From Ruegeria sp. R14_0 (GTDB lineage: Bacteria; Pseudomonadota; Alphaproteobacteria; Rhodobacterales; Rhodobacteraceae): a stretch of 64,000 nucleotides of DNA. The notes beneath the pieces are model-generated. The model worked only from the letters and a program-made list of their open reading frames with translations. It was not told the DNA's origin and searched no databases. A program made the position numbers and the translations under genes. Location of the stretch: assembly GCF_017743975.1 (NCBI RefSeq), contig NZ_JAGHRC010000001.1, forward strand, positions 1 to 64,000, in the 5' to 3' direction. Positions 53,402-62,668 of this stretch are shown piece by piece (position 1 is the stretch's first letter; each line of letters begins with the position of its first letter).

Positions 53402-54376
53402 TCAGGTCAGGTATTCCAGCGCTTTTCCAAAGGCTTCGGGGTCTGCGTTCCCCCCCGAAGCCACAACGATCACGGTTTCGCCCTGGACCTCCTCCGCGCG
53501 ATACAGTGCCGCTGCCAGCGACACCGCCCCGCCCGGTTCTAGAACGATCTTGAGGCGCAGGAATGCCTGCGCCATAGCGCTGAGCGCCTCCTGCTCGGAA
53601 ACCGACAGGCCCGGACCGCACAACCGGTTCAGGATCGGAAATGTGATCTGACCGGGCTGCGGTGTCAGGATTGCGTCGCAGATATTGCCCGACGTCGCGG
53701 TGTTGCTTTGGACCTTGCCGGCGGCCAAGGATCGTTTGACGTCATCGAACCCCTCAGGCTCACAGGGTCGGGCGCGCAGACCGGGCGCGTGGCCTTCCAA
53801 CGCCAGAGCGATGCCCGAGGTCAAACCGCCCCCGCCGCAGCACACCAGAACATCGGCCGTGTCGACTCCCAGATCAGCAACCTGACGCGCCAGCTCCAGC
53901 CCGACGGTGCCTTGACCAGCGATGACCTGCGGTTCGTCATAGGGGCGGATCAGGGTCAGGCCGCGGTCCGAAGCCAGTGCCTCGCCAATCTCTTCCCGGC
54001 TTTCGTTTGCGCGGTCGTACAAAACGACCTCACCGCCCAGTGCGCGGGTATTGTCTATCTTTAGCTGCGGCGCATCGGACGGCATTATGATCACTGATGA
54101 AATGCCGTGCCGGGCGGCCGCATATGCCACACCCTGCGCGTGATTGCCCGAGGAATAGGCGATCACACCGCGCTGCCGGTCAGCCTCGCCAAGCGCCGAG
54201 ATCGCCGACCAGGCACCGCGGAACTTGAAGCTGCCCGTATGTTGCAGGCATTCCGGCTTTACCAGCACACGGCGGCCCGCGATTTCGTCCAGAAAAGGCG
54301 ATGACAGAATTGGTGTTTCCCGCACATGCCCCTTGAGCCGCCGTGCGGCAGCTTCGATCATTTCCAAACTGCTCAT
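53402..54376 (-). CDS. Serine/threonine dehydratase-family PLP enzyme
   Basis: 324 aa. Fold-type II PLP enzyme: GSFKFRGAWSA contains the Schiff-base Lys, SSGNHAQGVAYAA binds the substrate, CCGGGGLTSGIALAL is the phosphate-binding glycine loop and VASGGNAD closes the site. No ACT domain, so it is of the catabolic, short type. ATGA overlap with the next hydrolase gene. Confidence 0.88.
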   Translation of the reverse strand: MSSLEMIEAAARRLKGHVRETPILSSPFLDEIAGRRVLVKPECLQHTGSFKFRGAWSAISALGEADRQRGVIAYSSGNHAQGVAYAAARHGISSVIIMPSDAPQLKIDNTRALGGEVVLYDRANESREEIGEALASDRGLTLIRPYDEPQVIAGQGTVGLELARQVADLGVDTADVLVCCGGGGLTSGIALALEGHAPGLRARPCEPEGFDDVKRSLAAGKVQSNTATSGNICDAILTPQPGQITFPILNRLCGPGLSVSEQEALSAMAQAFLRLKIVLEPGGAVSLAAALYRAEEVQGETVIVVASGGNADPEAFGKALEYLT

Positions 54377-55200
54377 GCGTCCACCAGAATTTTGCGGATA
54401 AGCTCCAGCGCTTGTGGTTCGTCCAGAAAAGGGACGTGACCCCGGCCCGGAATCTCGACCGACAGGAGGCCAGGATGGCGATTGTGCATCTCGGTCAAAG
54501 TCCCCTTGCCCAGAACGTCCGAGTTCTCGCCGCGAATAACGCCGGTGGGAATGTCTCTGAGCGCTTCAAAGAACATCCATAGATCCGGGGCCGCGCCGAC
54601 GGCGGCCTGTTCCAGAATTGCGGTGCGCAAAGCCGGATCATATGCCAAGCCAAGCCCATCCGCCGTCTTTTCAAATTGAATTTCCGCAACCTGCTGCCAG
54701 CGTTCCAGCGGCACGTCCGGAAACTGCGGGGCCATAACAAACTGCAGTGCATTCGCTGCCATTTCATAGGTTTTCGAGACGGGTGGTTTGCCAACATATT
54801 CCATGATCTTGGCAATGCCCGCAGGTTCCAGAACCGGGCCAACATCATTGAGAACCACGCTGAGCAACCGTTCGGGATGGCTGGCCGCAAGGGCCATTGC
54901 GATCAGGCCCCCGCGTGAGGTTCCGATGACGTTCACACGGTCGAGGCCGAGATGGTCCAGCAACTCGAGTGCATCGTGCGATTCGCGAAAGATATTGTAA
55001 TTCATGTAGTCGGGATCACGGTCTGAACGACCGCGTCCGCGATAGTCCATGGCGATCATGCGCATATCGCTCAGATGCGGGGCAAGGAAGGAAAAATCTT
55101 TGCAAGTGCGTGTCAAACCGGCGAGGCAGAGCACCGGTGTTCCTGTGCCATGATCTTCAAAGTAAATCTGCCTGTCATCAGATGTTGTGAAAAACGCCAT
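54373..55200 (-). CDS. Alpha/beta hydrolase
   Basis: 275 aa from ATG 55200, which overlaps the dehalogenase stop by one base (TAATG). LCLAGLTRTCKDFSFLAPHL, AMDYRGRGRSDRDP, nucleophile VIGTSRGGLIAMALA (Ser), and the late IPGRGHVPFLDEP (His). Related in pattern to epoxide/haloalkane or meta-cleavage hydrolases; substrate unknown. Confidence 0.85.
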   Translation of the reverse strand: MAFFTTSDDRQIYFEDHGTGTPVLCLAGLTRTCKDFSFLAPHLSDMRMIAMDYRGRGRSDRDPDYMNYNIFRESHDALELLDHLGLDRVNVIGTSRGGLIAMALAASHPERLLSVVLNDVGPVLEPAGIAKIMEYVGKPPVSKTYEMAANALQFVMAPQFPDVPLERWQQVAEIQFEKTADGLGLAYDPALRTAILEQAAVGAAPDLWMFFEALRDIPTGVIRGENSDVLGKGTLTEMHNRHPGLLSVEIPGRGHVPFLDEPQALELIRKILVDA

Positions 55201-55886
55201 TAAAGCCCAGCCAGTCGCGGAATCGTGGTTAGGTCGGACAGTACATGCGCAGGGCGCCATGGCAAGCGGTCTACTGGCTCGCCAGCGCGGTTGACCCACG
55301 CGGTGACAAAGCCATAGCCGCTGGCACCGGCGGCGTCCCAGCCGTTTGAGCTGACAAACAGAACTTCGTCGCGTTCGCACCGGAACCTGTTTTGCACCAG
55401 ATCATAGACCCGCGAATCCGGCTTGAAGACACCAACGCTTTCTACCGACAAAACGTCGTCCAGAGCATCCCCGATCGCGGCGGACTTGACGGCACCATCC
55501 AGCATTGGCAGCGACCCGTTCGACAGGATTGCCGTTTGCAGTCCGCCTTCTTTCAGCGTCTGTAGCATCTGGGGAACTTCGGGATAGGCCTGCAACTCCC
55601 AATACAGATCCAGCAAGCGCTGGCGCATCGTGTCGTCGCCGTCCAATCCCGTGGCCTCAAGGGCCCAGTCCAGACCGTCCTGGGTCACATCCCAAAAGTC
55701 GGCATGGGCATCCGTGATCGCCCGTAACCAGGTGTATTGCAGTTGTTTCAGGCGCCAGTGATTGGCCAGTTCGGGCCATTTCTTCTGTAGCGCTTCAAAC
55801 CCGGGTTCCTCGGCGGCTTGCCGGGCTGCAGCAGCCACGTCGAACAGAGTTCCATAGGCGTCGAATATGCAGGTTGTAATCGGCAT
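55200..55886 (-). CDS. (S)-2-haloacid dehalogenase (type II)
   Basis: 228 aa; ATG 55886 with GGAGGGGGG upstream. CIFDAYGTLFDVAAAAR (nucleophile Asp), ILSNGSLPMLDGAV, VGVFKPDSRVYDLV and VSSNGWDAAGASGYGF are the signature segments of L-2-haloacid dehalogenases, which turn 2-haloacids into 2-hydroxyacids. First gene of the catabolic operon; divergent from the FKBP gene. Confidence 0.88.
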   Translation of the reverse strand: MPITTCIFDAYGTLFDVAAAARQAAEEPGFEALQKKWPELANHWRLKQLQYTWLRAITDAHADFWDVTQDGLDWALEATGLDGDDTMRQRLLDLYWELQAYPEVPQMLQTLKEGGLQTAILSNGSLPMLDGAVKSAAIGDALDDVLSVESVGVFKPDSRVYDLVQNRFRCERDEVLFVSSNGWDAAGASGYGFVTAWVNRAGEPVDRLPWRPAHVLSDLTTIPRLAGL

Positions 55887-56014
55887 TTGGCCCCCCTCCG
55901 GTGCGTCCGCGGCAGGTTTGCATAACAAAGATGGGTATGAAAGAGGGCGGGGTTTACAATGTCGTGTCAGCCCCTAGGCTTGGCCGCTCAACCCTATACA
56001 GGCCGGAGGCCATC

Positions 56015-56443
56015 ATGACCGAAATCAAACAAGGCGACACGGTTCGCATCCACTATACAGGAACGCTGTTGGACGGGAACGTTTTCGACAGTTCCGAAGG
56101 ACGCGATCCGCTGGAATTCGTCGTCGGCTCGGGCCAGATCATTCCGGGGTTGGATTCGGCCATGCCGGGGCTGGCTGTGGGGGACAAGAAACGGGTCGAG
56201 ATTGCCTGTGTCGATGCCTATGGTCCGATCAATCCGGCCGCGCGTCAGCAGATCCCGCGCGAAGGTATCCCTGATGACATCCCGCTGGACCCCGGCACCC
56301 AATTGCAAATGCAAACTCCGGACGGTCAGGCCGTGCCCGTTACCGTTGTCGAGGCCGACGAGGCGACCGTGACGCTGGATGCAAACCACCCGTTGGCGGG
56401 GCAGGATTTGATTTTTGATATCGAGGTCGTGTCGGTCAATTAG
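56015..56443 (+). CDS. FKBP-type peptidyl-prolyl isomerase, SlyD-like
   Basis: 142 aa, GGCCGGAGG upstream of ATG 56015. KQGDTVRIHYTGTLLDGNVFDSSEG and GSGQIIPGLDSAMPGLAVGDKKRVEI are the FKBP strands; the inserted flap ACVDAYGPINPAARQQI matches the SlyD chaperone domain. No His-rich metal tail. Assists protein folding in the cytoplasm. Confidence 0.9.
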   Translation: MTEIKQGDTVRIHYTGTLLDGNVFDSSEGRDPLEFVVGSGQIIPGLDSAMPGLAVGDKKRVEIACVDAYGPINPAARQQIPREGIPDDIPLDPGTQLQMQTPDGQAVPVTVVEADEATVTLDANHPLAGQDLIFDIEVVSVN

Positions 56444-56461
56444 ACCAACCCGCAAGGAATT

Positions 56462-56487
56462 GGGTCAGCCTCAGAAAAGGCTGATCC
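56462..56487. terminator. Hairpin between convergent FKBP and small-protein genes
   Basis: GGGTCAGCCT (56462-56471) pairs with AGGCTGATCC (56478-56487) with one wobble. T tracts are weak, so any terminator role is modest; it overlaps the small gene's stop codon. Confidence 0.4.
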
Positions 56488-56647
56488 ATCCATCAATCGT
56501 AGCACGTACCTGCGGTTGCGTGAAAAACACAAACAGCATCAACAACGTGGTCAGCGCCAGCAGCGCAATGCGTCCGCGTTTGCCCAGAAACCCAGACCGG
56601 CTGCGTGATCGGGCATTGCTTGAGATTATGTGATCGGTCTTGCTCAT
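56471..56647 (-). CDS. 58-residue single-pass membrane peptide
   Basis: Too short for usual length cut-offs. ATG at 56647 is preceded by GGCAGGGATAGCGGC. The product has a basic N-terminus (SNARSRSRSGFLGKRGR), one hydrophobic helix (IALLALTTLLMLFVFFTQP) and ends DGWISLF. The positive-inside rule places the N-terminus in the cytoplasm. It lies 59 nt downstream of fabI on the same strand, so it may belong to the fab transcript. No homologue recognised. Confidence 0.6.
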   Translation of the reverse strand: MSKTDHIISSNARSRSRSGFLGKRGRIALLALTTLLMLFVFFTQPQVRATIDGWISLF

Positions 56648-56706
56648 GCCGCTATCCCTGCCTGCGAAAGATGGTCAAATCTTGGCACGGGCAGGGAAAG
56701 ATCGGG

Positions 56707-57501
56707 TCACATGTGATCGGGTTGCGGCATTCCCAGAATGTGGAAACCACCGTCTACACGGATGATCTCACCCGACGTGCAGGCACCAGCGTCAGATGCA
56801 AGGTAAACTGCGGTACCGCCCACGGCTTCAAGGGTCGCATTCGAGCGCATCGGCGCGTTCTGATCGCAGAACTTGTAGGTCTTGCGCGCACCGCCGATTG
56901 CCGCACCGGCCAGTGTTTTCATCGGGCCGGGCGAGATCGCGTTAACGCGGATGCCTTCGGGGCCCAGATCGTTGGCCAGATAGCGGGTCGCTGATTCCAG
57001 TGCTGCCTTGGCGACACCCATCACGTTGTAGTTCGGAACAACCTTGTTCGAGCCCTGATAAGTCAGGGTCAGCAGCGTGCCGCCATTGTCCTTCATCAGC
57101 GGGTAGGCGCGGCGCGCAACCTCGATAAAGGAGTAGGCCGAAACGTCCAACGAGTGCTTGAAGTTGGCGCGCGTGGTGTTCAGGAACCGGCCCGTCAGTT
57201 CGGACTTGTCCGAATAGGCGATTGCGTGGACGACGAAGTCAATCGTTGGCCAGCGTGCACCCAGCTCTTCGAACGCGCGATCCAGAGAGGCGTCGTCCGT
57301 GACGTCCGCATCAACCATGAAATCGCTGCCAAGGCTTTGTGCCAGCGGTTCCAGCCGTTTGCCAAAAGCTTCGCCCTGATAGGTGAATGCCAGTTCGGCG
57401 CCAGCCTCGTGCATCGCTTTGGCGATGCCCCATGCGATCGAGCGGTCGTTCGCCACGCCCATAATTAGGCCGCGTTTGCCCTTAAGAAGATCCGACATCA
57501 T
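56707..57501 (-). CDS. fabI: Enoyl-[acyl-carrier-protein] reductase (NADH) FabI
   Basis: 264 aa from ATG 57501 (ATG 57498 or GTG 57507 also possible). Last step of the type II fatty-acid elongation cycle. GLIMGVANDRSIAWGIAKA (NAD loop), VHAIAYSDKSELTGRFLNT, the catalytic Tyr-x6-Lys pair in PNYNVMGVAKAALE, and SPGPMKTLAGAAIG are as in FabI. Downstream of fabB with almost no gap. Confidence 0.93.
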   Translation of the reverse strand: MMSDLLKGKRGLIMGVANDRSIAWGIAKAMHEAGAELAFTYQGEAFGKRLEPLAQSLGSDFMVDADVTDDASLDRAFEELGARWPTIDFVVHAIAYSDKSELTGRFLNTTRANFKHSLDVSAYSFIEVARRAYPLMKDNGGTLLTLTYQGSNKVVPNYNVMGVAKAALESATRYLANDLGPEGIRVNAISPGPMKTLAGAAIGGARKTYKFCDQNAPMRSNATLEAVGGTAVYLASDAGACTSGEIIRVDGGFHILGMPQPDHM

Positions 57502-57503
57502 AC

Positions 57504-58733
57504 TCACCCGTTATACTTCGACAGAACCATGGACCCGTTCGTGCCACCAAAGCCGAAGCTGTTGGTCATGACACTGTCCAATCCTGCGTTTTCAACAACT
57601 TGCGTTGCAATTTCACCGGGCTGGATGCCTTCGGCAAGAGTGTCGACGTTAATCGACGGCGTAATGAAATCATTGTCTAGCATGAGCAGACAGAAAATCG
57701 CCTCGAGCGCACCGGCCGCGCCTTGTGCATGCCCCGTCATCGACTTGGTCGAGGAAATAGGCGGCACATTGCCTTCGCCAAAGATGCGGCGGACGGCTTC
57801 CACTTCGCCGACATCTCCGACCGGGGTCGAGGTGCCGTGGGCGTTGATGTAACCGACCTTGCGGCCTTCGGGCACGGTCGACAGGGCCAGACGCATCGCG
57901 CGCTCGCCGCCTTCACCCGACGGGGCCACCATGTCGTGGCCGTCCGATGTGGCCGCGTAGCCTGTCACTTCGGCATAGATTTTTGCGCCGCGCGCGAGTG
58001 CATGTTCAAGGTCTTCAAGCACCACGATTCCGCCGCCGCCCGAGATGACAAACCCGTCGCGGTCCTGATCGAATGCGCGTGAGGCCTTTTCTGGCGTGTC
58101 GTTAAACTTCGACGACATCGCGCCCATGGCATCGAACAGGCAGGACAGCGTCCAGTCCAGCTCTTCGCCGCCACCTGCGAACATGACGTCCTGCTTGCCC
58201 AGCATGATCTGTTCGGCCGCGTTGCCGATGCAGTGCAGCGACGTCGAGCAGGCCGAAGTGATCGAGTAGTTGATGCCCTTGATTTTGAACGCGGTCGCCA
58301 AATTGGCCGAGATCGTCGAGCACATGCATTTCGGAACCGCAAACGGCCCGATGCGTTTGGTTGCCCCGGTCTTGAGAACCGTTTGGTGTGCGGTCAGCAT
58401 CGCGCTGGTCGACGGACCGCCCGAACCCGCAACCAGGCCGGTACGAGGATTGACGACCTGATCTTCGCTCAAACCCGCATCGGCGATCGCCTGGGTCATC
58501 GCGATATGCGCATAGGCGGCACCGGGGCCCATGAAGCGCAGGGTGCGCTTGTCTACATGCTCGGCAACATCGATCTTGAGCGAACCGGCAATCTGACTGC
58601 GAAAGCCGTGTTCGACCATCTGTTCATTGGCCTCGATACCGGATTTTCCGGCCTTGAGAGAGGCCAGCACCTCTTCGGCATTGTTCCCGATGGAGGAGAC
58701 AATCCCCAAACCGGTGACAACTACTCGACGCAT
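57504..58733 (-). CDS. fabB: 3-oxoacyl-[acyl-carrier-protein] synthase I FabB
   Basis: 409 aa ketosynthase. Active-site Cys in [14 protein letters not shown], the two His in [13 protein letters not shown] and [15 protein letters not shown], and the C-terminal [11 protein letters not shown]. Together with FabA it makes unsaturated fatty acids; the fabA-fabB-fabI order on one strand is the usual alphaproteobacterial arrangement. Confidence 0.94.
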   Translation of the reverse strand: MRRVVVTGLGIVSSIGNNAEEVLASLKAGKSGIEANEQMVEHGFRSQIAGSLKIDVAEHVDKRTLRFMGPGAAYAHIAMTQAIADAGLSEDQVVNPRTGLVAGSGGPSTSAMLTAHQTVLKTGATKRIGPFAVPKCMCSTISANLATAFKIKGINYSITSACSTSLHCIGNAAEQIMLGKQDVMFAGGGEELDWTLSCLFDAMGAMSSKFNDTPEKASRAFDQDRDGFVISGGGGIVVLEDLEHALARGAKIYAEVTGYAATSDGHDMVAPSGEGGERAMRLALSTVPEGRKVGYINAHGTSTPVGDVGEVEAVRRIFGEGNVPPISSTKSMTGHAQGAAGALEAIFCLLMLDNDFITPSINVDTLAEGIQPGEIATQVVENAGLDSVMTNSFGFGGTNGSMVLSKYNG

Positions 58734-58765
58734 ATGCGTGCTCCTTACTTTCAGGCCGGTCAGGC

Positions 58766-59275
58766 TCAGGCTTCGGACAGAACGACTTTCATGTCTTTAA
58801 CGTCGTAAATCATTTCACCGTCCGCTTCGACGATTCCATCCGCCACGCCCATAGTCAGGCGGCGCGTTTGGATCGCCTTTTTGAAATCGATTTTATAGGT
58901 CAGCATCTTGCGGTCAGGGCGTACCATGCCGGTCAGTTTGACCTCGCCCACACCGACGGCCATCCCGCGCCCCTGCCAGCCGCGCCAGCCCAAGTTGAAA
59001 CCGGTGAGCTGCCACAGGCCATCCAGGCCCAGACAGCCCGGCATGATCGGGTTGCCGGGGAAATGGCAATCAAAGAACCACAGGTCTGGGGTGATATCAA
59101 ATTCGGCCAGTATATGGCCCTTGCCATGTGCGCCACCGTCGGCCGAGATGTCTGTGATCCGGTCCATCATCAGCATCGGCGGAGCAGGCAACTGCGCATT
59201 GCCGGGGCCGAATAATTCGCCACGGGCGCATTTCAGCAGATCGTCCTTGTCAAAGCTGCTCGGGAATTGGGCCAT
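58766..59275 (-). CDS. fabA: 3-hydroxydecanoyl-[acyl-carrier-protein] dehydratase/isomerase FabA
   Basis: 169 aa; ATG 59275 with GGAGAGGCGGC upstream. [20 protein letters not shown] carries the active His and Asp region; [10 protein letters not shown] at the N-terminus and [18 protein letters not shown] are typical. It introduces the cis double bond of unsaturated fatty acids. Divergent from irr. Confidence 0.95.
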   Translation of the reverse strand: MAQFPSSFDKDDLLKCARGELFGPGNAQLPAPPMLMMDRITDISADGGAHGKGHILAEFDITPDLWFFDCHFPGNPIMPGCLGLDGLWQLTGFNLGWRGWQGRGMAVGVGEVKLTGMVRPDRKMLTYKIDFKKAIQTRRLTMGVADGIVEADGEMIYDVKDMKVVLSEA

Positions 59276-59396
59276 TCTGCCGCCTCTCCTGCCAGGGGTC
59301 CGTTCGTTATATCTGGCCTCGTCTAGCACCCGTATGCAAGGTCCTGCAAGACCACCAGGTCACATCCTCTTCTTCAGATGGTATTCTTTGCGAATG

Positions 59397-59412
59397 AATT
59401 TCATTTGAAATT
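59397..59412. promoter_or_regulatory. Palindrome in the irr-fabA intergenic region
   Basis: AATTTCA-TT-TGAAATT is a perfect 7-bp dyad ending 50 nt before the irr start, in an AT-rich stretch. It is in the right place to be an Irr autoregulatory site or to overlap the irr promoter. Confidence 0.45.
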
Positions 59413-59462
59413 ACCCAAACACCGCACTTATATATGGACCAGCAACAATTAGGTTTCGTAAA

Positions 59463-59879
59463 ATGACACCTCAAAGCCAAAACAGAGCCACGGAATGGTT
59501 GGTGGACGCAGGTTTACGCCCGACACGCCAGCGTGTCGCGCTGGCCGAGCTTCTGGTTGGCGATGGCCTGCACCGGCACGTCACGGCTGAAAGCCTGTTT
59601 GAGGCCGCAAAGAAGAACGGCGATGCGGTGTCATTGGCGACAGTCTACAACACGCTGCGTGCGTTTTGTGACGCTGGCGTTTTGCAGGAAATCACGGTCG
59701 ACGGGTCAAAAAGCTATTTTGACACCAACACGCATGATCACCCGCATTTCTACTGGGAAGACGAAAGCCGCCTGAGCGATGCGCCTTCTGATCAGTTGGT
59801 GATTCAGCGCCTGCCTGAAGCCCCCGAAGGGGTCGAGATCGCCTCGGTCGACGTGGTGATCCGCCTTCGGAAAAAGTAA
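59463..59879 (+). CDS. irr: Fur-family iron-response regulator Irr
   Basis: 138 aa. Winged helix (LRPTRQRVALAELLVGDGLHRHVTAESL, VSLATVYNTLRAFCDAGVL) and a short dimer domain with NTHDHPHFYWEDESRL, whose HDHPHFY matches the heme/iron-responsive His region of Irr rather than Fur. C-terminus lacks the CxxC zinc pairs of Fur. Controls iron and heme genes in alphaproteobacteria. Ends 1 nt before the convergent LysR gene stop. Confidence 0.88.
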   Translation: MTPQSQNRATEWLVDAGLRPTRQRVALAELLVGDGLHRHVTAESLFEAAKKNGDAVSLATVYNTLRAFCDAGVLQEITVDGSKSYFDTNTHDHPHFYWEDESRLSDAPSDQLVIQRLPEAPEGVEIASVDVVIRLRKK

Positions 59880-59880
59880 C

Positions 59881-60771
59881 CTAGGAAAATAGCTTCATCA
59901 GAGTCTGTTCCGCTTGTGCTGTGTCCGGGTCAGTCGGGCCTGTGCCGTGGCGCGCTACAACAACCGGCTCTGCGGCGATGTCGTCCCGGACTGGACAACT
60001 GTTAAGGGGCATCCCGTCATAGCTGTGAGCTGAGGGCGGGTTGGCATAGCTTACGGCCACACCTTCGTGATGAGCGGCCAGGCTCCGCTGAATTTCAAGT
60101 GACGCTGCCCGATGGGCAACGGTGGGGTTTAATCCAAGCTGGCGAAAAAGCCCCAGCACGTGTTGCGCCGACAGGCCTTCGTTGGACAGGATCAGCGGGT
60201 AGGCGGCCAGTTCACTCAGCGAAACAGAGCTGTTCCGCACCAAGGGGTGGTCCGGGGACATGATGGCGTTGGGGCGACTGGGAAAAAGTATTTGTTGTTG
60301 GAACCCGGCATCCATGCTGAGGCCATAGGTCAAAGCCAGATCGACACGTCCATCGACCAGATCCGAGATAAGCCCTTCGAAACCGTCCACTTTGTATATG
60401 ATCGTCAGATCCGGCAGCGCAGCGCGCAAGTGACGCAGAGCCTTAGCCAAGATGAACGGAGCGAGGTCAACGAAACACCCCAGTCGCAACTGGGTCTTGT
60501 TCGCGCTGATCTGATCGGCCCCTTCAAGGCGAGCGGCGTTTGCCAGAAGAATCTCAGCATCCTCTATGAACCTGCGACCTTGCGGTGTCAGTGCCATTGC
60601 CGCTCCGCGTTTGCGCGAAAAAAGCGGGTAACCCAGGTGCGATTCGACACGGGTCAGGGCCGTGGACAGGGCTGGTTGCGAAACGTTCAACTGCTGTGCA
60701 GCCGCAGACAGGCTGCCAGAACGCCCAATTGCGCACACATATTCGTACTGGCGAAGCGAAATATATAACAT
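59881..60771 (-). CDS. LysR-family transcriptional regulator
   Basis: 296 aa. N-terminal HTH (YISLRQYEYVCAIGRSGSLS, AAQQLNVSQPALSTALTRVE) then a type 2 periplasmic-binding-protein-like effector domain (QLRLGCFVDLAPFILAKALRHLR). Divergent from the PhyH-type dioxygenase gene with 86 nt between, so it most likely regulates that gene. Confidence 0.88.
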   Translation of the reverse strand: MLYISLRQYEYVCAIGRSGSLSAAAQQLNVSQPALSTALTRVESHLGYPLFSRKRGAAMALTPQGRRFIEDAEILLANAARLEGADQISANKTQLRLGCFVDLAPFILAKALRHLRAALPDLTIIYKVDGFEGLISDLVDGRVDLALTYGLSMDAGFQQQILFPSRPNAIMSPDHPLVRNSSVSLSELAAYPLILSNEGLSAQHVLGLFRQLGLNPTVAHRAASLEIQRSLAAHHEGVAVSYANPPSAHSYDGMPLNSCPVRDDIAAEPVVVARHGTGPTDPDTAQAEQTLMKLFS

Positions 60772-60857
60772 GAAATTAAACCTAACTTAGAAAGATATTA
60801 TTTGAACAGAGGGGTTATCCATGCACAGATCGGCAAACCACCGGCACGGAGATACAG

Positions 60858-61655
60858 ATGACGCATCCTCTGGTTACGCAAGAGATGATCGACACTTATC
60901 AGCAGGACGGCGTGGTCCTGATCAAGCGGCTTTTCGCTGATCATGTCGAGGCCCTGCGGGATGGGATCGCCGCGAACATGGCAGAGCCCGGCCCCTACGC
61001 CTCAGAGAACAAGAAAGAAGGCGAAACCGGGCGTTTTTTCGACGATTATTGCAACTGGTCGCGGATTGAGCAATTTCAGACGGTCATTCAGAGCTCTCCA
61101 GCAGCCGAAGTTGCAGCGGATTTGATGCAGTCTGACACCGTCCAGATGTTCCACGACCACGTATTGGTCAAAGAGCCCGGAACCTCGATGGCGACGCCAT
61201 GGCATCAGGACGGGCCGTATTACTTTGTCGAAGGGCAGCAAACGATCAGTTTCTGGTCGCCACTTGATCCGGTCACGCAGGCGACGTTGCGATGCGTCGC
61301 TGGCTCGCACCGGTGGGAAAAAGAGGTGCTGCCAACGCGCTGGGTTTCGGAAGAAGGATTCTTCCCTGACGAAGGCCAGTACATCCCCGTGCCGGACCCG
61401 GACGCCGAAGGAATGAGGGTGGTCGAGTTCGCGATGGAGCCGGGCGACGCCGTCGCCTTCAATTACCGTACGCTGCACGGCGCGCGGGGAAATCAATCAG
61501 ATAGCCGTCGTCGCGCCTTTTCATTGCGTCTGGTCGGGGACGATGCACGCTATGTGGAACGCCCCGGGCGCACCTCGCCACCGTTTCCGGGGCACGACAT
61601 GATGCCCGGTCAGCGCCTGCGTGAGGATTGGTTCCCGGTTTTGCTGCGGCGGTGA
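60858..61655 (+). CDS. Phytanoyl-CoA dioxygenase-family (PhyH) protein
   Basis: 265 aa, ribosome site CACGGAGATACAG. 2-oxoglutarate/Fe(II) oxygenase: TPWHQDGPYYF supplies the HxD, FNYRTLHGARGNQS the distal His, and SRRRAFSLRLVGDD the 2-oxoglutarate Arg. The substrate is unknown; relatives hydroxylate acyl-CoAs or small metabolites such as ectoine. Divergent LysR regulator. Confidence 0.87.
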   Translation: MTHPLVTQEMIDTYQQDGVVLIKRLFADHVEALRDGIAANMAEPGPYASENKKEGETGRFFDDYCNWSRIEQFQTVIQSSPAAEVAADLMQSDTVQMFHDHVLVKEPGTSMATPWHQDGPYYFVEGQQTISFWSPLDPVTQATLRCVAGSHRWEKEVLPTRWVSEEGFFPDEGQYIPVPDPDAEGMRVVEFAMEPGDAVAFNYRTLHGARGNQSDSRRRAFSLRLVGDDARYVERPGRTSPPFPGHDMMPGQRLREDWFPVLLRR

Positions 61656-61684
61656 TCTGGGACAGCTTGCGCCCTATCGGCGGG

Positions 61685-62548
61685 TCAGAACCACTGGCCC
61701 GTTTCGATCAACCCCAATCCAAGCAACTGGCTGGATGACCATTCGAATGGAATCGAGTGGTGCCACCGGAAGGTCGGAATGTCGAAGGTCGAGCCGGAAT
61801 TCGTCTTCAGGGCCTTGGCCGCCCGGAACGAACAGACCGCAGCCGTCAGGTTGTGGTGCCATGGGCAGGAATAGGTATTGTATTCCTCGTCGCTGAAGGT
61901 GTGATCAGGCCGCAGAGCCAATCCCTCTTTGGATTTGAACAGGGCGATGCGATCGATCCGCCGGCTTTGGACGGGCACGTGTTCTTCGAACCGCCACCGT
62001 AGACCGCCGGACATATCCAACTGGCGCTCTTTGGGATGTTTTTGTGCGTCCAGCCGTGCCTGGGCAAAATAGCCGGTGCGATCCAGCATCGCGTGTTCAG
62101 AGGCAACCGCGTTCGGGAAAGCGTCGAGATCGTCGGCATATAGGTCGACCACATGGGTCAGCATCGCGTCCCGTCGCTCTTCGGTGTGGAACGCCAGCAT
62201 TTCGCCAACTGTGCGCGTCTCGCAGAACGGGAAAAACAGGTACTCCGCGTTGTAGCAGTAGTACATCCAAAGACCCGGGGCCGCGTCGATGATTCGGTTG
62301 ATCGCTTCAAAAACGACGGTGCGGGGGACGCAACTGAGCTGTACACGGTGGATGCGGTCAGAAAGCTCGGGGTTCAGTCCAAAGGCCTGCGGCATGAATA
62401 CGATCAGCGATTTGAAGCCAAGGTTCAGATGATGTCGGATCGTGCTGTCAATTTCGACCTCATCCTCGACAAATACCAGTGCAACGGGCCCTTTGGCCAA
62501 CGCCGCCTTGCCTGTTTGCAGGAAACTGTCGAGGGAATCGTATTGCAT
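61685..62548 (-). CDS. Glycosyltransferase family 2-like protein
   Basis: 287 aa from ATG 62548 (GGACAGGCA upstream); a start at 62608 is possible. KGPVALVFVEDEVEIDSTIRHHLNLGFKSLIVF recalls the N-terminal strand-helix of GT2_4/GT92-type enzymes (E-D-E near the UDP-sugar site), and LWMYYCYNAEYLFFPFCE the acceptor strand. DDLDAFPNAVASEHAMLDRTG and the C-terminal HHNLTAAVCSFRAAKAL are conserved-looking but unplaced. Function uncertain. Confidence 0.55.
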   Translation of the reverse strand: MQYDSLDSFLQTGKAALAKGPVALVFVEDEVEIDSTIRHHLNLGFKSLIVFMPQAFGLNPELSDRIHRVQLSCVPRTVVFEAINRIIDAAPGLWMYYCYNAEYLFFPFCETRTVGEMLAFHTEERRDAMLTHVVDLYADDLDAFPNAVASEHAMLDRTGYFAQARLDAQKHPKERQLDMSGGLRWRFEEHVPVQSRRIDRIALFKSKEGLALRPDHTFSDEEYNTYSCPWHHNLTAAVCSFRAAKALKTNSGSTFDIPTFRWHHSIPFEWSSSQLLGLGLIETGQWF

Positions 62549-62668
62549 TGCCTGTCCGCTGCTGCCTTGCTGGAGTTTCGGGCCAAAATCGGGTAATCGC
62601 GTCGCCATTGCAAGCGGCGTTCGTTGGGTATAGACGACGCCGGTCCCGCGAATGCAAAGGCCGTTTTC

